In this document: piece after piece, positions 53,941 through 63,279 of the stretch
Layout of the letters: every line of letters begins with the position of its first letter
How positions within the stretch are numbered: position 1 is the first letter of the stretch
DNA from: Butyrivibrio sp. AE3004
Lineage (GTDB): Bacteria > Bacillota > Clostridia > Lachnospirales > Lachnospiraceae
Length of the DNA: 64,000 bases
Reading direction: 5' to 3'
Assembly: GCF_000703165.1 (NCBI RefSeq)
Contig: NZ_JNLQ01000002.1
Location: 558,001 to 622,000, forward strand
The notes under the pieces: model-generated
What the model saw: only the letters and a program-made list of their open reading frames with translations
Database searches by the model: none
Told to the model about the DNA's origin: nothing
Made by a program: the position numbers and the translations under genes

Positions 53941-56604
53941 TTACTCCTTGGTTCTGTGTAGTTTGGATAAGCATATCAGCAAAATAAGGCCGATTATACT
54001 GAGAATAACTCCTGCGAGTAAGCCGGGAGTATGATATACCAGTTTGATATCGTGGTGTCCGGCTTCCAAAGATAGTGCGCTAAACATGGTGTCTGCGCGC
54101 AGAAGCTTTGCTTTTTTGCCGTCTACATAGGCTTTCCATCCGCTTGTATAAGGAATTGACAGGAAGAGTATTTCATTATCATCTGTATCAATGCTGCCTG
54201 TTATACGGTTTGTCGCATAGGAGATGGGATTTTTGTGCAGATCCACATTCGTCAAAGTGTGCTCTTTTAATGCGGTAAGCTGATCGTGCATTGTTGCAAG
54301 AGATCTGCAATAAACAGTCATCTCATCAAAGGTATAGGTCCCCTTCTCATTGAAGGTAATTCTGATCTGGTTTTTGGCATCCGCAGAATAACCAAGGTTT
54401 ACAAGGTAGTCATGCCATCCTGAATAATACCAGGAGTTTTCTGTTTTGTAATCGATATTTTTCCATATTCCGGTTTGGTCAGAAAGCTGCGAACTAATGG
54501 TAATTGAAGGTACATCGTTTTTACTTTTTACATGCAGATTCTTAAGGTAAAGCAGTGTTTCTGAAGCTTCGTTTCCACTAAAGGTAAGGAGAACGGAGGA
54601 GCCTGCTTTTGCCTTAAAACCGGTCTTTGTTTCTTTTATTTCACCTTCTAAAGAAAGTTCATAGGGGATGCTTTCCGAAGTGAAAGTCGTCTCTGTCTCA
54701 GGATATTTTGCAGCCTCTTCATCGGAGAGTACTATGCCATACAAAAGAGATTCTTCTCTTTGAATAGGAGTCAGCCCTTCAAATTCGGATGTTGAAATTG
54801 CACTTTTATAAGTAAATCCAAGTGGCATGGCATCGGAATTTTCATAAATACCGAAGTTGTATTTTTCGTAGGATGGTGCATATCCGTAGGGTACAAAGGC
54901 CTGCTGATCGGGGGTGTTGTAGCGAAGAGAATAGTAGCGGACACCTGCGATGGAATTAAGTATTGCTCTGTCATCAAGAGCATAGTAGGCAAAGTTTTGC
55001 TGATCGTTGTTTGCCATGAGTTTGAAGTATTCGGAAACGCTCTTATCAGCCAGGCTGAAGAAAAATTGAGTAGAGGAGATTCCATCAAGCATCGCAGCAT
55101 TCCATACAAGGTCACGGCCTGAATAGCGATAAAAGTCATTGGCGGGATCAAGGCCTGACTGTGCGGCATTTTCCTCGACGACCTGAACCTCGGTGCTCTG
55201 AAGCTGGTTGTACATCTCTTCGGGAGAGCATCTGTCCATATAGTCTCTTATCATGTTGCCTTCCTCGGGTGAGTAGGCTAAACGACCGTTTTTGATGATC
55301 ATTCCAACAGTGACGATAAGGAGCAGAACACTGAAGATTTCTGCGATATATGTGGTCAGATTTACATTTTTGCCACAAAGACAAGCTGAGCATTTCTTTG
55401 AAACAAAGTCGACGAATTCAGCTGTGATCACTCCCGCAAAAAGAGCACAGGCAAATGCCCATCTGTTCACGGCGTAGGAAAAAGCAGCAAAGGTGTAACC
55501 AACATAAGGGAAGCACAAAAAAGCTGTAAGAAGGATGAGGATAACGACCTCCTGAAGCAGTGCTTCTTTTTTTTCTTCAGATTCATTTTTTGAATGAATA
55601 AGGTGATAGATGCACCTTAATACAAGGCAGATTACAGCCATGACGAACATGGGAGTAAAGCCAAGCTGTGTATCGCTTTGACCATGATAAATAAAGGTGT
55701 AAACATTTTTTATAAGCTCTTCGTAATAATCCGCAGGGTAGAGGAGAGGAATCTGTATTCCCGAAGCAGCTCTGGGATTATTGGGGAAAGCAAGAAGAAC
55801 CGGAAGAAGTATAAACATACTCATCAGAGTTCCGATTATTCCATATAAAAAGAAGGTAGGGATTGTACCAAAAATCCCTTTTTCATGGTCTCCAAAGTAT
55901 ATGAACAAAAGCCTTACAAGAACGTAAACTATTGTAAGGAGCACGATTATATAGAAAAAGTAAAAGTTGTTTGTGCCTGCAAGGAATATTGCAACTGCAA
56001 AGAATACAGGCTTTTTTTCTTTAAGGATCTTTTCAGCGCCGAGAAGAACCAGCGGAAAATAGATTAGCGGATTTGCAAAGAAAGGATGCCAGAGTCCAAG
56101 GTACATAAAGTAAGAACCGAAGCTATAGGTAAACATACCTGCAAAAAGTGCAGTGTTTGATATGTCCTTTCTTATATAGCGGGAATAAATTGAAAATGTG
56201 ATACCGGCAATATATGCACGCAATATCATTACAACCTGAAAATAGATATGAATATATTCTGTTTTAACAAACGCTGAAAAAAGATTGAGAATGTCACCCA
56301 GGGCGTAGTATTGCAGCGTTGGATACATATCACTTCCATAGCCTATTCCGAAAGAAAAGGTCTGGAGAGAAAAGCTATGGTCATGAAATATGTGATAAAA
56401 TACGCCGCGCAGCCATTTGGAGTAGTAGGCTGCAGCCTTTAAATGCTGTCTCCAGGTGTCACCCTGACAGATCAGGTTTTTGCCGTTTTTGAAAAAGATT
56501 CCATAGATAACTGCTGACATTGTGGCAAAAATAATTGTGTAGATAAGGTAAAATAATGCGATCTTTAAGGGTGAATGTAAGTTTTTTTTCTTTATGTTGT
56601 TCAT
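53941..56604 (-). CDS. YfhO family membrane protein
   Basis: An 887-residue membrane protein of the YfhO family, which in Gram-positives is linked to lipoteichoic acid or wall glycan glycosylation from lipid-linked sugars. About 12 hydrophobic helices lie in the first ~500 residues and one at the C-terminus. An extracytoplasmic beta-rich domain separates them, with LSIPYTSGWKAYVDGKKAKLLRADTMFSALSLEAGHHDIKLVYHTPG, a typical family end. I chose ATG 56604, preceded by AAGGACC, over an ATG 22 codons upstream with no ribosome site. Its stop lies four bases before the methyltransferase start, so the two are expressed together. Confidence 0.92.
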   Translation of the reverse strand: MNNIKKKNLHSPLKIALFYLIYTIIFATMSAVIYGIFFKNGKNLICQGDTWRQHLKAAAYYSKWLRGVFYHIFHDHSFSLQTFSFGIGYGSDMYPTLQYYALGDILNLFSAFVKTEYIHIYFQVVMILRAYIAGITFSIYSRYIRKDISNTALFAGMFTYSFGSYFMYLGLWHPFFANPLIYFPLVLLGAEKILKEKKPVFFAVAIFLAGTNNFYFFYIIVLLTIVYVLVRLLFIYFGDHEKGIFGTIPTFFLYGIIGTLMSMFILLPVLLAFPNNPRAASGIQIPLLYPADYYEELIKNVYTFIYHGQSDTQLGFTPMFVMAVICLVLRCIYHLIHSKNESEEKKEALLQEVVILILLTAFLCFPYVGYTFAAFSYAVNRWAFACALFAGVITAEFVDFVSKKCSACLCGKNVNLTTYIAEIFSVLLLIVTVGMIIKNGRLAYSPEEGNMIRDYMDRCSPEEMYNQLQSTEVQVVEENAAQSGLDPANDFYRYSGRDLVWNAAMLDGISSTQFFFSLADKSVSEYFKLMANNDQQNFAYYALDDRAILNSIAGVRYYSLRYNTPDQQAFVPYGYAPSYEKYNFGIYENSDAMPLGFTYKSAISTSEFEGLTPIQREESLLYGIVLSDEEAAKYPETETTFTSESIPYELSLEGEIKETKTGFKAKAGSSVLLTFSGNEASETLLYLKNLHVKSKNDVPSITISSQLSDQTGIWKNIDYKTENSWYYSGWHDYLVNLGYSADAKNQIRITFNEKGTYTFDEMTVYCRSLATMHDQLTALKEHTLTNVDLHKNPISYATNRITGSIDTDDNEILFLSIPYTSGWKAYVDGKKAKLLRADTMFSALSLEAGHHDIKLVYHTPGLLAGVILSIIGLILLICLSKLHRTKE

Positions 56605-56700
56605 TGTGAATGGTCCTTCTTTGTTTATTCTGGTGTGAGGATTTTTTAGCAGCTTTTTCTCTTGCTCCATAAGAATTAAAAGATATTTGCATAAGATAAA

Positions 56701-56738
56701 ATAATCCCCTTAAGTACATAGTACTCAAGGGGATTATA
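56701..56738 (-). terminator. Rho-independent terminator after the PBP gene
   Basis: AATCCCCTT/AAGGGGATT arms around a loop containing a GTAC palindrome, followed by T-rich sequence on the minus strand. Confidence 0.85.
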
Positions 56739-56770
56739 CCATAAATCCTTATTATATATTTGATGTCTTC

Positions 56771-59656
56771 TTACTCATCGTCCTCTTCTTCATCATCTTC
56801 TTCAGGCTGTGCAGCAGGCTGTTCGGGAGCAGGAGTTTCAGTCGGTGTAACTTCCTGCTGTGGCTGCTCGGCAGCGGGCTGTGCGGCCGGTTGTTCTGCG
56901 GCGGGTTGCGCGGCCGGTTGTTCTGCGGCGGGTTGCGCGGCAGGCTGTTCAGCAGTGGGTTGTGCGGCAGGCTGTTCAGCGGCAGGTTGTGCGGCAGGTG
57001 CTGCGCCCTGGTTTGTACGATACTGTGTATTTACAATACCCTGCTGAATGAGAGCAGTCTCCTGCGCAAGTATTTCCTGAATGTTTGGCTGCGCCATAAA
57101 CTCAGGTGTATGGTGACATGTAGTGGCAGGAGTAACAATTGTATTACCTGCTTCATCAATGGAGGTTGTAAATCCGTTTGATGTAGTCGATGAATGTGAC
57201 TGTCCCTGAAGCGTCGTGGGTTCCGGCGGAATAAGCTCAAATACACCGGTAATCTTGAACGGACACTGCTCTGATGCGGGATACTGATCTGACTGACATA
57301 TGGTTCCTGCATAGTGAACATTACAGCTGTCAGTTGGAACCGTTCCCTCTTCAAAGTATTCAGAAAGGTGAGTGCTGTCACAAATGCCACTGATCGGAAG
57401 CTTTCCGGATCTTGAGCAGACAGTTGCGGTTATTACTGATGAGGGCTTTTCAAAAGTTGTGGAAGGCAGATTTTCATGTATTTTTGACATGACTGCACGC
57501 CACATGGTTTTTGCAAGACGCTGCTCATCCTTTGTCGTAAGATCCACGTTGTTGTCATATCCGGCCCAGGTTGTAGCTGTGTAATAGGTTGAGTATCCAG
57601 CGAACCAAACGTCGTTTTCATCTGAGGTTGTTCCTGTCTTTCCTGCAATAGCCGTGGTTCCGAAATTAACGGCTGTACCTGTTCCGCTTGTTACTACATC
57701 CTCCATAGCGCTTGTAAGAAGATAAGCTGTTGACTCTTTAAGAATTCTTGTAGAGTCAGCTGTGGTGTTGTCGAGGATGGTATTGCCTTCGTGGTCAACT
57801 ACCTTGGTATAAAGCTTTGGCTTTATGTAAAGGCCTCCGTTGGCAATTGCAGCATAAGCTGCGTTAAGTTCCATGTTGGTAACACCGTGGGTAAGTCCGC
57901 CAAGTGCTGTGGGAAGCTGTACATCGGTGTAAATCTTACCGTTTATCTCTTCGTTTTCGGCAAGTGTTGTAAATCCGAAATTCTTAAGATAATCAAATGC
58001 TAGCTGGGGGGTAATGAGTGTCATTGTCTTAACGGCAATGATATTCATGGAATCCTTTATAGCGGTTCTGATGCTTGTAAGACCTCTGTAGGATTCTCCG
58101 TACCAGTTATTAACAGGACGTCCGTCAGGATAATTAAAGGGTGCATCGTTAAATATAGTTGCAAGTGTAAGTCCTGCACTGTCAAGAGCGGGAGCGTAGG
58201 TCGAAAGCACCTTAAAGGTGGAACCGGGCTGACGTACCGTATCGGTTGCGCGGTTAAGAGTTCTGGATGCTGTCTTGTTTCCGCGTCCACCAATCATAGC
58301 AACTACATAGCCAAGCTTGTGATCCTCAACGGTTAGTGAAACCTGAGGCTGAGGAGTGAGGTTTATTGATTCACCGTCTACTGTGTTTGTCCCTACGACA
58401 GCAGCCTTATATTCATCAATCGCAGCCTGTGCATCCTCCTGTGAGTTAAACAGCATGTTGAAGCTCTTAGTCTGCTGCTGGAAATAACTCTTCATCATCT
58501 CAGAACTGTAGTTAGTCTTGTTACCTTCTGTATCAACGGTTGTCAGTGCGTAATCAAGAAGGTACTTTGTTCCCTCGGGATAATTGGACTCATCAGAGTA
58601 AATCTCATCACAGATAGACTGGATGTGAGGATCCTGAGTGGAATAAATCTTAAGACCGCCACTGTATAAAAGCGTATAGGCCTGAGTTTCATTGTAACCT
58701 GCATCGATAAGATCATCGATCAGCTGGTTTGTGAGTGCATCAACAAAGTAGGAGTTGACGCTGTTATCTGAGGTTTCTTCATCAACGACCTGGATTCTGG
58801 CATATACATCGTCGTTAATGGCTTCATCATATTCTATCTGCGAAATGTAGCCCTGCTTCAGCATGTTTTTCAAAACCTTCTCACGACGCTGCGCATTGTT
58901 GTCAGGGTGTGTGATGGGGTTGAAACGGCTGGGGTTCTGTGTGATGCCTGCGATAACAGCGCATTCCGAAAGAGTAAGATTGGTAACCGGCTTATTAAAA
59001 TAACGAAGCGATGCAGCCTGCACACCAAGGGTATTGCTTCCGAGGTTGATGGTGTTCAGATAATTAAGAAGAATATCGTTCTTAGTCATTGTCTTCTCAA
59101 GCTGCAGTGCCAGATACTGTTCCTGAATCTTACGTTTTATCTTGGCAATGTCGGAATTCTCACTGGTCCATCCTGTAAATACGTTGTTCTTTAAAAGCTG
59201 CTGAGTTATGGTACTTGCACCCTGAGAGAGTTCTTTTCTTGTGATACCGACGAAAGCAGCTCTCACAATACCCTGAATATCGATACCGTTGTGAGTGTAA
59301 AAACGTTCATCCTCGATAGCTACGAAAGCGTGGGCAAGATTCTCTGGAATCATATCCCAGCTTACGGGGATACGGTTGGAATCCGTGGAGACAAGCTTTG
59401 CAGTCTGGTTGCCCTCCGTGTCATAGACGAAGGTGGAATAACCTGTCGGCGTAACACTTATGTTACCTATGTCAGGAGCGGTATCAATGATACCCCGGAA
59501 TACACCGATACCTGCACACACTCCTATGACCAAGAGTCCGATACAAGCCATGAGTATCAGCTCAAAGGATATGAGGGAAATTTTCTTTCTCCATTTAGTA
59601 GTACCTGAGGTCAGCTTGTGCTGCTGGTCCCGGATACCTTTTCTACCAAAATTCAT
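56771..59656 (-). CDS. Class A penicillin-binding protein (PBP1A type)
   Basis: A 961-residue bifunctional peptidoglycan synthase. A single helix (~27-53) anchors it. The GT51 transglycosylase domain starts with the catalytic Glu115 in EDERFYTHNGID and contains SQGASTITQQLLKN. The transpeptidase domain (~430-720) has STFK at 479-482 (Ser479 nucleophile), SMN at 536-538 and KTGTT at 673-677. The last 77 residues (885-961) are a disordered tail of nine-residue Ala/Glu/Gln/Pro repeats ending in a run of Glu and Asp. GGAGGA precedes the start. It is a standard elongation-type enzyme, unusual only in this tail. Confidence 0.97.
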   Translation of the reverse strand: MNFGRKGIRDQQHKLTSGTTKWRKKISLISFELILMACIGLLVIGVCAGIGVFRGIIDTAPDIGNISVTPTGYSTFVYDTEGNQTAKLVSTDSNRIPVSWDMIPENLAHAFVAIEDERFYTHNGIDIQGIVRAAFVGITRKELSQGASTITQQLLKNNVFTGWTSENSDIAKIKRKIQEQYLALQLEKTMTKNDILLNYLNTINLGSNTLGVQAASLRYFNKPVTNLTLSECAVIAGITQNPSRFNPITHPDNNAQRREKVLKNMLKQGYISQIEYDEAINDDVYARIQVVDEETSDNSVNSYFVDALTNQLIDDLIDAGYNETQAYTLLYSGGLKIYSTQDPHIQSICDEIYSDESNYPEGTKYLLDYALTTVDTEGNKTNYSSEMMKSYFQQQTKSFNMLFNSQEDAQAAIDEYKAAVVGTNTVDGESINLTPQPQVSLTVEDHKLGYVVAMIGGRGNKTASRTLNRATDTVRQPGSTFKVLSTYAPALDSAGLTLATIFNDAPFNYPDGRPVNNWYGESYRGLTSIRTAIKDSMNIIAVKTMTLITPQLAFDYLKNFGFTTLAENEEINGKIYTDVQLPTALGGLTHGVTNMELNAAYAAIANGGLYIKPKLYTKVVDHEGNTILDNTTADSTRILKESTAYLLTSAMEDVVTSGTGTAVNFGTTAIAGKTGTTSDENDVWFAGYSTYYTATTWAGYDNNVDLTTKDEQRLAKTMWRAVMSKIHENLPSTTFEKPSSVITATVCSRSGKLPISGICDSTHLSEYFEEGTVPTDSCNVHYAGTICQSDQYPASEQCPFKITGVFELIPPEPTTLQGQSHSSTTSNGFTTSIDEAGNTIVTPATTCHHTPEFMAQPNIQEILAQETALIQQGIVNTQYRTNQGAAPAAQPAAEQPAAQPTAEQPAAQPAAEQPAAQPAAEQPAAQPAAEQPQQEVTPTETPAPEQPAAQPEEDDEEEDDE
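56883..57005 (-). repeat. 27-bp tandem repeats encoding the PBP tail
   Basis: Four 27-bp units (56883-56909, 56910-56936, 56937-56963, 56964-56990) and a partial one. The first two are identical, the others diverge slightly. They encode the nine-residue Ala/Gln/Pro/Glu tail repeat and are more GC-rich than the rest of the gene. Confidence 0.92.
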
Positions 59657-59828
59657 AACTTCCTCCGATATGAAAAGATATTGTTACTGCGAATATCAAT
59701 GCCTGCGCATATAATATACGAAGTAATATCATGATTGCTCAGTGATAGTAACCGAGCTTATATCATGCTATTATAACAAATATAAATAGTAAAAAATAGA
59801 CTAAGATAAAGCGATTGGAACAGCATTT

Positions 59829-60461
59829 ATGGGAAAAACAGACAATTATAAGGTCATCCTTAAGCCGGGATGCGATGAAATAGTTGAAAAAAAATCAAGA
59901 TTTATAGCGAATGTTTTATCTGTATCAAGTGTTCAGGAGGCAGAGGAACAGATAGCCGCTTTTCAGAAAAAGTACTGGGATGCCAGGCATAACTGTTATG
60001 CATTTGTGATCGGCTCAGATTTCGGGACAACAAGGTGCAGCGATAACGGGGAGCCCTCAGGTACTGCCGGAAAACCAATCCTTGAAGTGATAAAAGGATC
60101 CGGAGTGACAAACGTACTTATAATAGTAACAAGGTATTTCGGGGGAGTACTTCTGGGGACCGGCGGACTGGTCAGGGCTTATACCCAGGCAGCACAGGCA
60201 GGACTTGCAGCTGCGGATATAGGAGAGATGGTATATGGGAAAAGATATCACCTGACTGCTGACTATACACTGGTAAACAATATTCAGTATTTCCTTAGGC
60301 AGGAGGAAATCCCTCTTGAAAATGAAGTCTATACTGATAAGGTGGAGTATGATATCACCGTAAAAATGGAAGACTGTGGAAGGATTACCGACGGACTTAC
60401 CCAAAAGACTGAGGGGAGAATCGGAATCGAAGAAATAGAAGAAGGATATTTCGCTTTTTAA
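59829..60461 (+). CDS. YigZ/IMPACT family protein
   Basis: A 210-residue cytoplasmic protein of the YigZ (UPF0029, IMPACT) family. The family motifs are KKSRFIANVLSV, YWDARHNCYAFVIG, the SDNGEPSGTAGKPIL signature, and the block IVTRYFGGVLLGTGGLVRAYTQAA. The C-terminal ~70 residues match the second small family domain. Members are implicated in translation or ribosome-associated regulation, but bacterial function is not settled. It lies 21 bases before clpS on the same strand and may share its transcript. Confidence 0.95.
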   Translation: MGKTDNYKVILKPGCDEIVEKKSRFIANVLSVSSVQEAEEQIAAFQKKYWDARHNCYAFVIGSDFGTTRCSDNGEPSGTAGKPILEVIKGSGVTNVLIIVTRYFGGVLLGTGGLVRAYTQAAQAGLAAADIGEMVYGKRYHLTADYTLVNNIQYFLRQEEIPLENEVYTDKVEYDITVKMEDCGRITDGLTQKTEGRIGIEEIEEGYFAF

Positions 60462-60482
60462 TGTAGGGATGAGGAGAATAGT

Positions 60483-60782
60483 ATGGCAACTAAAGGCGCA
60501 ACAAAAGAGCTTACAAAAGACATGATAAAGGAACCGAGACAATTTAACGTCATCATGTTCAACGACGACTTTACCACCATGGATTTTGTGGTGGATGTTT
60601 TGGTGGATATTTTTCATAAGGATGAAGTTACTGCCGAATCAATAATGATGAAGGTACATAAAAACGGTCAGGCTGTGGTCGGTAAATATCCATACGACAT
60701 AGCGAGAACCAGGGTGGACACAGCGCTTATGAGAGCGAAGAGTGAAGGATTTCCATTCAGAATGAGTGTAGAGGAGGCATAA
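60483..60782 (+). CDS. clpS: ATP-dependent Clp protease adaptor ClpS
   Basis: A 99-residue adaptor that binds N-degron substrates and hands them to ClpA. The conserved core is seen in PRQFNVIMFNDDFTTMDFVVDVLVDIFH and in HKNGQAVVGKYPYDIARTRVDTA. A short basic N-terminal tail (~1-19) precedes it. GATGAGGAG gives the ribosome site. The stop is one base before the clpA start, and the clpA ribosome site GAGGAGG lies within this gene, so the two are translationally coupled. Confidence 0.96.
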   Translation: MATKGATKELTKDMIKEPRQFNVIMFNDDFTTMDFVVDVLVDIFHKDEVTAESIMMKVHKNGQAVVGKYPYDIARTRVDTALMRAKSEGFPFRMSVEEA

Positions 60783-60783
60783 A

Positions 60784-63003
60784 ATGAATCTTTCAAAAGA
60801 GGCAATGCTTGTACTTCAGAGTGCAATAGAGTATGCAAGCGAAAGAAATTACGAATGTGTAACACCGGAGATGGTTCTGCTTATGCTCCTGCACAGTCAG
60901 GCATTTGTGGATGCATACGAGAACTGCGGTGGCGATAAGAAAGCGCTTAAAAAGCGCCTGAAAAAATATATAGAAAAATACGTTGAGAAGGTGGATGGCA
61001 GAGACCCGATCTTATCTGCAGGGACTCAGCAGATGCTTAATTTTGCGGGACAGAGTGCCTTTGGAAGCGGCTGTGCACAGGTTTATATAAGGCACATAAT
61101 ACATGCTATCTGGAATCTTGATAACAGTTATGGCGTTTACTATATGGAGCAGGACGGACTTACTGAGGCGGATTTTTTGCAGGAGCTTTCAAACATTGAG
61201 GATGAGAGTGCTCTTGATGGTGGAAGTGCTACAACAGGCAATTATGAAAAGTCCAGGGAAGATACCGGGAATCTTAAAATTTTTGCTCCCTGTTTAAATG
61301 ATACCTTAGAGGATGTAAATCCTCTTATTGGAAGAACTGTAGAGCTTGAGCGAACCATTCAGATTCTGTGCAGAAAGGACAAAAACAATCCACTTCATAT
61401 AGGAGAGCCCGGGGTGGGCAAAACTGCAATTACCTACGGACTTGTGGAACGTCTTAGAAGCGGCGAGGTACCGGATGCTATTAAGGGGGCAAAGGTTTTT
61501 GCTCTTGATCTTGGCGGCATGCTCGCAGGAACCCAGTACAGAGGTGACTTTGAAAAACGTTTCAAAAAAGTTCTCTCAGAGATAGGAAAAGAAAAACGCC
61601 CCATTATTTATATAGATGAAATCCACAATCTTTCAGGAGCAGGTGCTGTGGGTGAGGGATCCTTTGACGCATCAAATATGCTAAAGCCGTACCTTACAGA
61701 TGGTCATATCAGATTCATTGGTGCCACCACCTTTGAGGAGTACAAAAAATACTTTGAGAAAAACAAGAGCCTGGTAAGACGTTTTCAGAATGTTGAAATA
61801 AAGGAGCCGGGAGAAGAAGAGAGCATTAAAATTCTTGAAGGCTTAAAGGAAAAATACGAGAAGTATCACGGCGTAAAATATGGCAAGGGCGTACTTGAAT
61901 ATGCCGTTAAGATGAGTGCCAAGTATATAAATGAAAGATTTCTTCCCGATAAGGCAATCGACATTATAGATGAAGCCGGCTCCTACAGAAAGCTCCATCC
62001 CACAGATAAGGATGAACAGAAGGTGGGAAAGGATGTTATCAATGAGATACTGACAAAAATTTGCCGTGTGCCGATCGAAACCGTGGATACTGACGACATG
62101 GCGGGACTTGCAACTCTTGAGGACAGATTAAAGGGCAAGGTCTTTGGCCAGGATGAAGCGGTAAAACAGGTTGTAAATGCCGTCAAATTTTCAAAGGCAG
62201 GTCTTGGCGAGGAGAATAAACCGCTGGCGAGTCTTCTTTTCGTCGGGCCCACAGGTGTAGGTAAGACCGAGATAGCAAAACGCCTTGCGATGGAGCTTGG
62301 AGTTAAACTTGTCCGTTTTGATATGAGTGAGTATGGAGAAAAACATGCGGTAGCAAAACTCATCGGCTCGCCTGCAGGTTATGTGGGTTACGAGGAAGGC
62401 GGTATTTTAACCGAAGCAATAAGGAAGAATCCTTCGTCAGTACTCCTTCTTGATGAGATAGAAAAAGCGCATCCCGATATTTACAATGTCCTTTTGCAGG
62501 TGATGGATTATGCTACTCTCACGGATAATCAGGGAAGAAAAGCGGATTTCAGAAACGTTATTGTAATCATGACCTCCAACGCAGGTGCCAACCGCCTCGG
62601 AAAGAGCGGAATCGGCTTTGTGAGTGAAGGACATGATGACAGCGTTCTCATGGAGGAAGTAAAGCGTGTATTCCAGCCTGAATTCAGAAACCGTTTGAGC
62701 AAGGTTGTGGTGTTTGGAAGCATGGATTCCAAGATGGCGACAATGGTTGTGGATAAAAAGCTTGGAGAATTATGCGATCAGCTAAAGGCTAAGAAGATAG
62801 AGCTTTTGGCTGATGATGAAGCAAAACAGCTTATTAAAAAGCGCGGAATCAGTCAGGAATTCGGTGCAAGAGAGGTTGACCGTGTGATAAGAAATGACGT
62901 AAAGCCTCTGTTTGTTGATGAGATTTTATTTGGAAAGTTAAAGGATGGTGGAAAGATAAAACTGTCTGTAGAGAACGGAGAATTCAGAATTCTCTATCAG
63001 TGA
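60784..63003 (+). CDS. clpA: ATP-dependent Clp protease ATP-binding subunit ClpA
   Basis: A 739-residue AAA+ unfoldase that feeds proteins into ClpP. The N-terminal Clp repeat domain is at ~1-150. The first AAA+ domain has Walker A GEPGVGKTA and Walker B IIYIDEIHNL. The second has GPTGVGKTE, Walker B VLLLDEIEKAHP and the GYVGYEEGG pore-type loop. There is no UVR linker as in ClpC, so it is the ClpA type, and it pairs with the adjacent clpS. No clpP is visible in the window. A strong terminator follows. Confidence 0.96.
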   Translation: MNLSKEAMLVLQSAIEYASERNYECVTPEMVLLMLLHSQAFVDAYENCGGDKKALKKRLKKYIEKYVEKVDGRDPILSAGTQQMLNFAGQSAFGSGCAQVYIRHIIHAIWNLDNSYGVYYMEQDGLTEADFLQELSNIEDESALDGGSATTGNYEKSREDTGNLKIFAPCLNDTLEDVNPLIGRTVELERTIQILCRKDKNNPLHIGEPGVGKTAITYGLVERLRSGEVPDAIKGAKVFALDLGGMLAGTQYRGDFEKRFKKVLSEIGKEKRPIIYIDEIHNLSGAGAVGEGSFDASNMLKPYLTDGHIRFIGATTFEEYKKYFEKNKSLVRRFQNVEIKEPGEEESIKILEGLKEKYEKYHGVKYGKGVLEYAVKMSAKYINERFLPDKAIDIIDEAGSYRKLHPTDKDEQKVGKDVINEILTKICRVPIETVDTDDMAGLATLEDRLKGKVFGQDEAVKQVVNAVKFSKAGLGEENKPLASLLFVGPTGVGKTEIAKRLAMELGVKLVRFDMSEYGEKHAVAKLIGSPAGYVGYEEGGILTEAIRKNPSSVLLLDEIEKAHPDIYNVLLQVMDYATLTDNQGRKADFRNVIVIMTSNAGANRLGKSGIGFVSEGHDDSVLMEEVKRVFQPEFRNRLSKVVVFGSMDSKMATMVVDKKLGELCDQLKAKKIELLADDEAKQLIKKRGISQEFGAREVDRVIRNDVKPLFVDEILFGKLKDGGKIKLSVENGEFRILYQ

Positions 63004-63015
63004 TTTTTTAAATGA

Positions 63016-63051
63016 AGGCGGAACCTGTTAACCAAGCAGGTTTCGCCTTTT
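63016..63051 (+). terminator. Rho-independent terminator after clpA
   Basis: GGCGGAACCTG pairs with CAGGTTTCGCC around a short loop, followed by TTTTA. Confidence 0.93.
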
Positions 63052-63182
63052 ATCTTAGAGAACTAACTCTATAAGCCCAAAATGATAAAAACACTCAATA
63101 TTCTGAAATGTTGCAAAAATAGAAATTTTTTTGGCCAAAATGGAGAAATAGAGCATACATTTTGGTTGAAAATATGATATAT

Positions 63183-63211
63183 TTGAATTTCTTAGATTGT
63201 TAAAATATAAA
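63183..63211 (+). promoter_or_regulatory. Sigma-A promoter for the flotillin gene
   Basis: TTGAAT (63183-63188) and TATAAA (63206-63211) are separated by exactly 17 bases, in an AT-rich region. This implies a 5' leader of about 60 bases that includes a small GGGG/CCCC hairpin near 63251. Confidence 0.65.
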
Positions 63212-63279
63212 CATAAAGGGAACAGCGTAGCACAATAAAGTGCACGCATTGGGGAAAGACCCCGGGAAGGAAGGTATTT

